Source: Gemmatimonadaceae bacterium (GTDB lineage Bacteria > Gemmatimonadota > Gemmatimonadetes > Gemmatimonadales > Gemmatimonadaceae). From it: a stretch of DNA of 64,000 bases. This document shows positions 17,864-25,043 of the stretch, one piece after another; positions within the stretch are counted from its first letter, which is position 1; every line of letters starts with the position of its first letter. The position numbers were made by a program, and so were the translations under genes. Where the stretch lies: positions 248,001-312,000 of the forward strand of contig DASXKV010000054.1 of NCBI GenBank assembly GCA_036496605.1, in the 5' to 3' direction. Below the pieces are notes generated by a model, which was not told where the DNA came from, did not search any database, and saw only the letters and a list, made by a program, of their open reading frames with translations.

Positions 17864-18537
17864 GCGATTACTCGCCCGTTGACGTGTCGTCGACGCGTCT
17901 TTTCCGGCTGGCGCAGACGAGGCGTCAGCCGCCGACGGCGGCTCCGGCGCCGAACGGGACTGGCAGCCGGCAACGCGATGACTCGGAGCGCTGCGACCTG
18001 TGTGCAACGCCGATCGCGCCAACGCACCGGCACCTCTTGAACGTGTCGGAGCGACGGCTCGTCTGTGCGTGTCCGGCGTGCGCCACGCTGTTCCCTGGGC
18101 GGAATGCAGGTGGTCACCAATACCGGCTCATTCCCGATCGTGTTCGCCGGCTCGAGGACGTCGAGCTGAACGACGTCGCGTGGGCCGAATTGGCAATTCC
18201 CGTCGACATCGCTTTTTTCTTCCAGGATACCGCCGCCGGGCGGACCGTCGCGTTGTACCCAAGCGCCGTCGGCGTCACGGAATCGCGTCTCTCGCTCGAC
18301 ACATGGGGCGCGATCGCGATGCGGAGTCCGACGATCGCATCGCTCGAGCCAGATGTCGAGGCGCTGCTCGTGAATCGCACGCGTGGCGCGCGCGAGGAAT
18401 GGGCCGTGCCTATCGATCGCTGCTATCGCCTCGCCGGATTGATTCGCCAGCACTGGAAAGGCCTCGGCGGTGGCGATGAGGTGTGGAAGCACGTGGAGGC
18501 GTTCTTTGACGAACTGCGCGGCGCACGCCGAGCCTAA
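17860..18537 (+). CDS. Hydrogenase-operon protein, DUF5947-like
   Basis: The 225-aa protein contains a treble-Cys pattern, CDLC at residues ~47-50 and CACPAC at ~69-74, in a small fold that could bind Zn or Fe (rubredoxin-like spacing). The rest is soluble, with no signal peptide. I associate this sequence type with DUF5947 proteins found beside group 1h hydrogenases; the family name is from memory. Start is the ATG at 17860 overlapping the NifU-like gene. The stop lies in a perfect GCCTAACG motif. A redox or assembly role is plausible but undemonstrated. Confidence 0.8.
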   Translation: MSDYSPVDVSSTRLFRLAQTRRQPPTAAPAPNGTGSRQRDDSERCDLCATPIAPTHRHLLNVSERRLVCACPACATLFPGRNAGGHQYRLIPDRVRRLEDVELNDVAWAELAIPVDIAFFFQDTAAGRTVALYPSAVGVTESRLSLDTWGAIAMRSPTIASLEPDVEALLVNRTRGAREEWAVPIDRCYRLAGLIRQHWKGLGGGDEVWKHVEAFFDELRGARRA

Positions 18538-18571
18538 CGATGACCTATCAGATCACTGAAGGAGACAGACA

Positions 18572-18802
18572 ATGAGCGATCGCAATCTTCCCGCCAGGAA
18601 TGTTCCCGTTGGCAAACCCATGGTCCGCACCGCGACGCCGTCGCACACGAAGGGGACGCGCGAGGGCAACGCTCCCGGCCACTACGAGAAGATGCGCGGA
18701 CATCTCGCCGACGGACGCTCGACCGCCGAGCGTTCGACGGGAATACATCACCGCGGAAAAGATCCGATCGATCCACGCATGCCGAATCTCTCGCCGGCGT
18801 GA
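18572..18802 (+). CDS. Small basic hydrophilic protein of the hydrogenase operon
   Basis: The 76-aa product (MSDRNLPARNVPVGKPM...) is rich in Gly, His, Arg and Pro and has no hydrophobic segment. It looks intrinsically disordered. It contains GHLADGRSTAERSTGI and ends PRMPNLSPA. A clear ribosome binding site (GAAGGAGACAGACAATG) and operon position support it as real. I do not recognise a domain. Gene spacing (34 bp before, 4 bp after) is looser upstream than elsewhere in the operon. Confidence 0.7.
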   Translation: MSDRNLPARNVPVGKPMVRTATPSHTKGTREGNAPGHYEKMRGHLADGRSTAERSTGIHHRGKDPIDPRMPNLSPA

Positions 18803-18806
18803 GCGC

Positions 18807-19496
18807 ATGAGCGTCGACGTCGTGCGTCCAGGTGCGGCACGGCACTCGGCACTGCCGGACCTCGCCGTCAGCGTCATCGATGGCGCGGTCGAGTCACATG
18901 CAGCCGTGCCGACGCTACGCTTCACGCTCGAGGTCGAGAGCCGTTATCGCGTTCCGATTCGTACGGCAATGCTCGTGGCGCAGATTCGCATAGCCGCTCC
19001 GCGGCGTGGCTACGATCGCGACGAACAGTCTCGCCTGGCCGAACTCTTCGGCGGCGTCGAGCGCTGGGGCACGACACTGCGCAGCCTGTACTGGACGCAC
19101 GCCACCTTCGTGCTGCCGCCTTTCGACGATCGCACGGGTGCCGCGCTGCTCGTACCCTGCACATATGACTTCGACGTCGTGGCGGCAAAGTATCTCCACG
19201 CCGTGCAGGACGGGCATATCCCGCTCGATTTCCTGTTCAGCGGCAGTCTCTTTTACCTCGATGATGAGGGACTGCTCAAGACATCGCGCGTGAGCTGGGA
19301 ATTGGAGTCGGCCTATCGGCTGCCGGTGAAGGTGTGGAAGGAGCTGATCGATCAGTACTTCCCTCAGAGTGCGTGGCTGCGTCTGCGCCGCGATACGTTC
19401 GATCAGTTGTACTCGTTCAAGGCCGAACGCGCGATAACGACCTGGGAAGAGGCAATCGATTTCCTGCTCCGCACGGCGAAGCCGGGCAAGGCGTGA
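18807..19496 (+). CDS. Hydrogenase-operon protein, DUF6084-like
   Basis: The 229-aa soluble protein resembles DUF6084 proteins that accompany group 1h hydrogenases (recalled, not searched). Characteristic stretches are the repeated aromatic/acidic blocks LFGGVERWGTTLRSLYW, LVPCTYDFDVVAAKYLHAV and DGHIPLDFLFSGSLFY. The C-terminus has FPQSAWLRLRRDTFDQLY. There are no Cys clusters, signal or membrane segments. The ATG at 18807 sits 4 bp after the previous stop. Function is unknown. The beta-rich look suggests a binding or scaffold protein, which is only a guess. Confidence 0.78.
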   Translation: MSVDVVRPGAARHSALPDLAVSVIDGAVESHAAVPTLRFTLEVESRYRVPIRTAMLVAQIRIAAPRRGYDRDEQSRLAELFGGVERWGTTLRSLYWTHATFVLPPFDDRTGAALLVPCTYDFDVVAAKYLHAVQDGHIPLDFLFSGSLFYLDDEGLLKTSRVSWELESAYRLPVKVWKELIDQYFPQSAWLRLRRDTFDQLYSFKAERAITTWEEAIDFLLRTAKPGKA

Positions 19497-19498
19497 CG

Positions 19499-20503
19499 AT
19501 GGACGCGCTCTCCGATATCGCCCGTGCCGTCTTGTATGAGGGCTACATCCTGTGGCCGTACCGCCGCAGCGCGCTCAAGAATCGCCAGCGCTGGACCTTC
19601 GGCGGCATCTACCCGCGTCCCTTCTCGCTCGCAAGCGGTGGTGTCGATCGCGCGGAGGTGCGAGTCCAGTGCCTCGTCGAAACGACAGACGGTGCGCGCG
19701 TCGACGTTGCCGTACGCTTTCTCCAGGTCGTGGCGCGACGCACCCTTCGCGCAATCGATGACGGTTTCGTACCGGTCGACGAGATCACGGTCGAGCGCGA
19801 CCGTATTCTCTCCTGGGACGAGGCGATGGAGCGAGAGGTCGCACTTGCGCTTTCACTCGACTCGCACCTGCCCTCGATCAGTACGCCGATCGAGCTCGAA
19901 GCCGGTGGTGCGCGCGAGGAGCTGCGCGACCAGCATGGCACGCTCGTCGGAGCGATCGAGCGGCGATGGGAGCGGCTCGAAGGTCTGATTAGACTCAAGG
20001 TGGAGGAGCTCGCGCCTGGATTGCAGCGTCTCACCGTCGAGGTCGCGAACACGACGGCCTTTGCCGGGCTCGAGCGAGAGTCAGCGATGCGCCGAACATT
20101 CGCATCGGCGCACGCAGCGCTGCGGATCGACCATGGACGCTTCGTCTCGCTGCTCGATCCACCCTCGCCACACGCCGACGCTGCGTCGGCGTGTCACAGC
20201 GAAGGGTTGTGGCCCGTGCTTGTCGGCGAAGACGGATCGCATGACGCGATGCTGGCGTCGCCGATCATTCTCTACGACTACCCGCACGTCGCGCCAGAGA
20301 GCCCTGGAGATTTCTTCGACGGTGGCGAGGTCGATCAATTGCTCATCCTCAATATCATGACGATGAGCGAGGAAGAGAGGGACGAGATGCGGGCGACAGA
20401 CCCGAAGGCGCGGGAGATTCTCGAGCGGTGCGAGGCACTCTCGTCGGCCGACCTCGGCGCGCTGCACGGCGCGATTCGCTCGCTGCGAGAACTGCGGCGA
20501 TGA
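19499..20503 (+). CDS. Conserved-looking hydrogenase-operon protein, function unknown
   Basis: The 334-aa soluble protein begins MDALSDIARAVLYEGYILWPYRR, a segment I recall from proteins encoded beside actinobacterial-type hydrogenases. It has no Cys motif or membrane segment, and alternates beta-like and charged helical stretches, ending SEEERDEMRATDPKAREILERC. It is set between the DUF6084-like gene (2-bp gap) and the protease fusion (4-bp overlap), which argues for a hydrogenase-related role. No fold can be assigned by eye. Confidence 0.75.
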   Translation: MDALSDIARAVLYEGYILWPYRRSALKNRQRWTFGGIYPRPFSLASGGVDRAEVRVQCLVETTDGARVDVAVRFLQVVARRTLRAIDDGFVPVDEITVERDRILSWDEAMEREVALALSLDSHLPSISTPIELEAGGAREELRDQHGTLVGAIERRWERLEGLIRLKVEELAPGLQRLTVEVANTTAFAGLERESAMRRTFASAHAALRIDHGRFVSLLDPPSPHADAASACHSEGLWPVLVGEDGSHDAMLASPIILYDYPHVAPESPGDFFDGGEVDQLLILNIMTMSEEERDEMRATDPKAREILERCEALSSADLGALHGAIRSLRELRR

Positions 20504-21327
20504 GCGAGATCTGGCAGGAGCTGCGCCGCCCCGCGCCGGAATCGGTGACGCTCGGCGATCACACGCTGCGCGCCGGAAGCCGCGTGCGCCTGCATCCCCG
20601 CGCGCGGGGGGACATTCTCGATCAGATGCTCGCCGGCCGATCGGCGATCGTCGAAGGGCTCGACGAGAGTCTCGACGGCGTGATTCACGTCGCCGTCACC
20701 ATCGAAGAGGATCCGGGCCGCGACCTCGGCGAGAGTCGATACCCCGGCCATCGATTCTTCTTCGCGCTCGACGAGATCGAGCCGCTCGATACAGCGCAAG
20801 CACTCAGGGCGCAGGCGCGCATCCTGGTTGCGGGGATCGGAAACATCTTCCTCGCCGACGACGGCTTCGGTGTCGCCGTCGCGCAGCGGCTTGCCGCGCT
20901 TCCTCGGCGTGCTGGCGTCGAGGTGCGTGATTTCGGCATACGCGGAATGGATCTCGCGTACGCCATGCAAAAGGACTACGACGCAGTCGTCTTCGTCGAC
21001 GCCGCACCACGCGGGGAACCGGCAGGAACGCTTTCGGTGATTGACGCCAGCGCCGACCTCGAGGGTCCGCCGGCGATCGAGACGCATGGGATGGATCCCG
21101 TGCGGGTTCTCGCACTCGCTCGCGCGCTTGGACGCGTACCCGCGCGAGTACTCGTCGTCGCTTGCGAGCCGGAGCGCATCATCAGCCCCGAGCAATGGGA
21201 CGAGATGGATGGCACCATGAGCGAGGCGGTGACTCGCTCGATACCAAGGGCCGTCGAACTTGTGCATTCAGTCATTGATCGGCTCGTTGACGAGCTGCGT
21301 CGAGACAACCACGCAGCGACCGCATAA
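20500..21327 (+). CDS. Hydrogenase maturation protease fused to an N-terminal domain
   Basis: The product is 275 aa. Residues ~107-250 form an M52 (HybD/HupD) nickel-dependent endopeptidase: ILVAGIGNIFLADDGFG, FVDAAPRG and ETHGMDPVRVL supply the acidic and His nickel ligands. It should clip the large-subunit tail after His573. Residues 1-~100 form a separate module (TLGDHTLRAGSRVRLHPR, then HRFFFALDEIEPLD) with an SH3-like, beta-barrel appearance. I recall a similar module as a free-standing or fused protein in related operons. Overlaps the previous gene by 4 bp. Confidence 0.85.
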   Translation: MSEIWQELRRPAPESVTLGDHTLRAGSRVRLHPRARGDILDQMLAGRSAIVEGLDESLDGVIHVAVTIEEDPGRDLGESRYPGHRFFFALDEIEPLDTAQALRAQARILVAGIGNIFLADDGFGVAVAQRLAALPRRAGVEVRDFGIRGMDLAYAMQKDYDAVVFVDAAPRGEPAGTLSVIDASADLEGPPAIETHGMDPVRVLALARALGRVPARVLVVACEPERIISPEQWDEMDGTMSEAVTRSIPRAVELVHSVIDRLVDELRRDNHAATA

Positions 21328-21345
21328 CACACTTGGAGAAAGGCC

Positions 21346-21516
21346 ATGGCGAACAACCCGTCACATGAGACGCACTCCCTGCAGCATCAAGCAGACTCCA
21401 ATGGTGGTCTCTCGCTCAAGCGCTTGATTCTGGTCGGCGTCGCGATCGGTGTCGCGGCGATGGCGGTGAAGCAGCTGCCGGATCTGCGGCGGTACCTCAA
21501 GATGAAGTCGATGTGA
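21346..21516 (+). CDS. Single-pass membrane microprotein, DUF6893-like
   Basis: The 56-aa protein has a hydrophilic N-terminus (MANNPSHETHSLQHQADSNG), one membrane helix (LILVGVAIGVAAMAVKQL) and the C-terminal signature PDLRRYLKMKSM. That signature is what I recall for the small DUF6893 family linked to group 1h hydrogenases. A strong ribosome binding site (GGAGAAAGG) precedes the ATG by 4 nt, and its stop overlaps the GTG of the next gene. It could anchor or link the otherwise soluble hydrogenase to the membrane; that is inference. Confidence 0.8.
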   Translation: MANNPSHETHSLQHQADSNGGLSLKRLILVGVAIGVAAMAVKQLPDLRRYLKMKSM

Positions 21517-22796
21517 GCATCGGCAGCGCGTCGCCAACGGTATCCGAAGCGCCGGCGCAGCGCTCGGCCACGACGACCGCGAGCGACCCGCTCGCGTCGC
21601 AGGCGCAGCTACTGCTCGAGCGTCGCACGCGGCTCGTTAGGCCCTTCTTCGACGGCCAGGCAGGACGGCTCGCGCGCCTGTGTCATCGAATGGCCGAGCG
21701 GTTCGCGCGCGGCGGACGACTCATGGCGTTCGGTCACTCGCCGGCTGCGCTCTCCGACGTTCGCCATATCGCGGTCGAGTTCGTCCATCCGGTGATTGTC
21801 GGGAAGCGCGCCTTGCCGGCGATGGGGCTCATTGCCGCGAAGGGGCGATTGGAAGCGCAGCTCGCCCAGATCGCCGAACCAAGTGATATCGCCGTCGCAT
21901 TTCCCGGCGCCTCACGGGACGCCTTCTTGGCCGCGGAATCGGACGAGACGCGCGCCGCCATCGCCTTTGCGCGCCAGCGAGGCTGCCTAACGGTCGCATT
22001 CACCGATGCCGGCGCCGAATGGGAGATCGAGCCGTCCGCGGACGATCCCTTCGTCGCTCAAGAGATCGTGGAGACGGTCTACCACGTGCTCTGGGAGCTC
22101 GTGCACGTCTTCTTCGAGCACAAGGGCTTACTCGCTGACGCGACGGGGGCCACGCATGACGCTGGCGCATCGAGCTTTCTCTATCCTTTTCTCGATCGAC
22201 GAGAGACCGACCTCGAGCGCGTGCTCGAGGATGTTCGCCGGTCTGCAGTCATGAAAGCCGAGGAAATCACCAATCTTCGCATTCGCGCAATGAGCGAGGG
22301 CGACGCGACGCTCTGCTCGGCAGCTCGAGCGCTGCGGTCGGCGTTCGAGAATGGCGCTGGGCTTCTCGTCCTCGGCAACGGCGGCTCGGCGACAGACGCG
22401 ATGGACGCCGCGGCGGATTATCGATTTCCGCCCCCAGGCTGGCGCGCTCGCAAGACGATCGACCTCACCGAAGACACGGCGATCATCACGGCAATCGCCA
22501 ATGACATCGGCGCGGACGCGATCTTTCTTCGGCAGATCATCGCCTACGGCCGTCGCGGCGACGTCGCGATGGCGTTCACGACGAGCGGCAACTCACGCAA
22601 CATCGTGCAGGCGCTGGAGGAAGCGCGACGCCGCGGTCTCGCGACGATCGCCTTCGTTGGGTACGATGGTGGCGAGATCATGACCCGAGATCTTGCCGAT
22701 TACATCTTCGTCGTACCGTCGGAATACATTCCGCGCATCCAGGAAGCGCAGGCCACGGCGCACCACATTCTGCGCGAGCTCGTCGAGCTTGCCTAA
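21513..22796 (+). CDS. Tandem SIS-domain protein, GmhA-like
   Basis: The 427-aa protein carries two sugar isomerase (SIS) folds. The first, residues ~40-190, is degenerate (RLMAFGHSPAALSDVRHIAVEF). The second, residues ~235-425, has the phosphoheptose-isomerase signature LLVLGNGGSATDAMDAAADY and FTTSGNSRNIVQALEEARR. Translation starts at GTG 21513, overlapping the stop of the microprotein gene, so it belongs to the hydrogenase operon. SIS proteins bind phosphosugars; why one is wired to a hydrogenase is unknown. The TAA stop lies in the motif shared with the convergent gene. Confidence 0.82.
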   Translation: MSIGSASPTVSEAPAQRSATTTASDPLASQAQLLLERRTRLVRPFFDGQAGRLARLCHRMAERFARGGRLMAFGHSPAALSDVRHIAVEFVHPVIVGKRALPAMGLIAAKGRLEAQLAQIAEPSDIAVAFPGASRDAFLAAESDETRAAIAFARQRGCLTVAFTDAGAEWEIEPSADDPFVAQEIVETVYHVLWELVHVFFEHKGLLADATGATHDAGASSFLYPFLDRRETDLERVLEDVRRSAVMKAEEITNLRIRAMSEGDATLCSAARALRSAFENGAGLLVLGNGGSATDAMDAAADYRFPPPGWRARKTIDLTEDTAIITAIANDIGADAIFLRQIIAYGRRGDVAMAFTTSGNSRNIVQALEEARRRGLATIAFVGYDGGEIMTRDLADYIFVVPSEYIPRIQEAQATAHHILRELVELA

Positions 22797-22798
22797 CG
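22791..22798. other. Motif copy GCCTAACG serving as stop codon for two convergent genes
   Basis: TAA on the plus strand ends the tandem-SIS gene, and TAG on the minus strand ends the FAD oxidoreductase gene. Both lie within one copy of the dispersed 8-mer, and the genes overlap by 4 bp. There is no room for separate terminators. Confidence 0.8.
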
Positions 22799-24253
22799 TC
22801 GCACGTTGATATCGATCACCTTGTGGATGGGAATGTCGAAGATGTCCTCGAGGGCGGTCTTCGCGGCGTGATAGCCGCACATGCCATGGACGCCCCCGCC
22901 AGGAGGTGTCGACGCTGAACAGAGGTAGAGTCCTTTGAAGGGCGTCCTGCACGGATGCCATCGCGCGACAGGCCGGAGAAAGAGTTGACGCAAGGTGTTC
23001 GCGCCTTCACCAATGTCGCCTCCGACGAGATTCGGATTCCGTGCTTCGAGATCCGCCGTTGTCATGACGTGTCGCGCGAGGACGCGCTCGCGAAAGCCCG
23101 GCGCGAAGCGTTCGATCTGCGCTTCGATGCGCGGCAGCATGTCGATGGTCGAACCGTTGGGCACGTGGCAGTATCCCCACAAAATGTGCGCCCCTGACGG
23201 CGCCCGCATTGTGTCGAAGAGCGTCGGCTGCGAGATGAGGACGGTCGGGCGTTCCGGATGCTCGCCGCGCGCGACTGCTGCCTCGTTCGCGGCCAGCTCG
23301 TCGATCGTTCCGCCAAGGTGCAGCGTCCCTGCCTGACGACATTCGTCCGCGCGCCACGGAACGGCATCGGCGAGCGCCCAGTCGACCTTGAAGACACCAG
23401 GGCCGTAGCGGAAACGACCCAGCGCCCGTTTGTACCGCGATGGAAGCCGACGCTCGGCAACCCGGAGTACTTGCCGCGGTGTGAGATCCAGAAGCACGAC
23501 GCGAGCAGCGGGCAGTTCATCGAGCGATTTCACGAATGTGCCAGTCTCGACCTGACCCCCAAGTTTAGTGAAGTATGAACCGAGGGCAGAAGCAATGCAG
23601 CGCGCACCGCCGCGCGCTATCGGCCAGCCGACGCGGTGACCGGCCGCGGCAAGCATGAGGGCGATCGCCGCCGTGCCGGCGTGAGAGAAGGGTTGCAATG
23701 CGTGACCGGCGATACCCCCGATGAGGCCTCTCGCCTGACCTCCGGCGAAGCGATGCTCGACGAGCCGCTGCACGGACTGTCCGCCGCTCGCCGCAAATCG
23801 GGCGAGCAGCATCGGATGTTTCGGGATGTGGAGCGGCGCAAGCACGTCGATCGCGAGCTTCTGCCACGCGCGCGCTAATGGTCCGAGAAGTGATTCATAG
23901 GCGTCCGCATCGACGCCGAGTGAACGCCCCGTGACGCCGAGATCGCGGGCGAGCAGCGCTGGCGCGGCGTCGTCGAATGGATGCGCCAGCGCGATCGGCG
24001 GCTCGATAAACTCGAGGCCATGATCGGCGAGTGGCAGCGCCGCAAACAGTGGCGACGCGGCCGCGAGCGGATGCACGGCGGAACAGACGTCGTGCATGAA
24101 ACCGGGCAGCGTAAGCTCCTCGGTGCGAGCGCCCCCGCCGATTCTTGGCGCGCCCTCGATGACAAGGACCGAGAGCCCCGCATGCGCGAGGACGATAGCT
24201 GCCGCGAGCCCGTTTGGTCCTGCCCCAACGACGATCGCGTCGTGAGCGCTCAT
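22793..24253 (-). CDS. Phytoene dehydrogenase-like FAD oxidoreductase
   Basis: The 486-aa flavoprotein has the N-terminal dinucleotide fold AIVVGAGPNGLAAAIVLAHAG, followed by VLVIEGAPRIGGGARTEE. The C-terminal CrtI-like closing motif is GLYLCSASTPPGGGVHGMCGYHAA. It belongs to the COG1233 amine oxidase/carotenoid desaturase-like group, whose substrates vary widely. There are no carotenoid synthesis genes beside it, so a carotenoid role should not be assumed. The start at 24253 fits the motif directly. It is divergent from actA across 134 bp. Confidence 0.82.
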   Translation of the reverse strand: MSAHDAIVVGAGPNGLAAAIVLAHAGLSVLVIEGAPRIGGGARTEELTLPGFMHDVCSAVHPLAAASPLFAALPLADHGLEFIEPPIALAHPFDDAAPALLARDLGVTGRSLGVDADAYESLLGPLARAWQKLAIDVLAPLHIPKHPMLLARFAASGGQSVQRLVEHRFAGGQARGLIGGIAGHALQPFSHAGTAAIALMLAAAGHRVGWPIARGGARCIASALGSYFTKLGGQVETGTFVKSLDELPAARVVLLDLTPRQVLRVAERRLPSRYKRALGRFRYGPGVFKVDWALADAVPWRADECRQAGTLHLGGTIDELAANEAAVARGEHPERPTVLISQPTLFDTMRAPSGAHILWGYCHVPNGSTIDMLPRIEAQIERFAPGFRERVLARHVMTTADLEARNPNLVGGDIGEGANTLRQLFLRPVARWHPCRTPFKGLYLCSASTPPGGGVHGMCGYHAAKTALEDIFDIPIHKVIDINVRR

Positions 24254-24387
24254 GAGTCGACGTCCTTCCCGCGATTACTGCACGAATGGCCGAAGCGAGG
24301 GGCGTGCTCCGGCGCGATGTATGCGGAGTCATTGCAGCCTTCGAACGCTCTCCGCTCAGAGCGGGAGACTTCGCATTCGCTCAATTG

Positions 24388-25038
24388 ATGCCTGCACTCT
24401 TCTCGCCCCGCGCGACTACTATCGCGCGAAGTGCGTTGGTGGGGTTGATCGCGCTTCCGATCGCAGTACCAGCGTTCGCGATGCTCTGGGTTCGTACACC
24501 CTGGGCGCGCGGCGAGCACGCGGCGATCGTGCAACCAATTCCGTTCGATCATCGCTTGCACGCGGGCCCATTGCGGATCGACTGCCGTTATTGCCACGCA
24601 GGCGCCGATCGCAGCGCGTCCGCCGGTCTGCCATCGACGCGACAGTGCGTGACCTGCCATACGCCGCTCTGGATGTCGAGCGCGCCGATGGCTCCCGTGC
24701 GACAGAGCATCGCCACTGGCCGCCCGATTCCGTGGCAGCGCGTAACGCAACTTCCTGACTTCGTCTACTTCGATCACTCGATTCACATCAGCAAGGGCGT
24801 TGGCTGTGAGACCTGCCACGGCCGCGTCGATCAGATGGCGCAGGTTCGTCAGGTCGCGCCGCTGACGATGACATGGTGCGTCGACTGTCATCGCGATCCG
24901 GGCCGCCGACTTCGTCCTGTGCGCGACGTCACCGTGATGGGATGGACGAGGCCGAGCGCGGTCGACTCGTTAGGTGTGGTGCTCCTCGCGCGGAACCACG
25001 TCCGATCGTTGGTCAATTGCTCGACCTGCCACCGTTAG
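24388..25038 (+). CDS. actA: Alternative Complex III pentaheme cytochrome c subunit ActA
   Basis: The 216-aa protein has one N-terminal membrane helix (SALVGLIALPIAVPAFAML) and then a periplasmic part with five CxxCH heme sites: CRYCH, CVTCH, CETCH, CVDCH and CSTCH. Five hemes and one anchor are the ActA pattern. I chose the ATG at 24388 (MPALFSPR), directly before the anchor. It is the first gene of the act operon; the next starts 5 bp after its stop. ACIII oxidises quinol and passes electrons to a cytochrome c or oxidase. Confidence 0.9.
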   Translation: MPALFSPRATTIARSALVGLIALPIAVPAFAMLWVRTPWARGEHAAIVQPIPFDHRLHAGPLRIDCRYCHAGADRSASAGLPSTRQCVTCHTPLWMSSAPMAPVRQSIATGRPIPWQRVTQLPDFVYFDHSIHISKGVGCETCHGRVDQMAQVRQVAPLTMTWCVDCHRDPGRRLRPVRDVTVMGWTRPSAVDSLGVVLLARNHVRSLVNCSTCHR

Positions 25039-25043
25039 CGTCC

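Noticed and set aside
22793-24253. Carotenoid biosynthesis assignment for the phytoene-dehydrogenase-like gene
   Set aside because: No phytoene synthase or related genes are adjacent, and the family includes many non-carotenoid enzymes.
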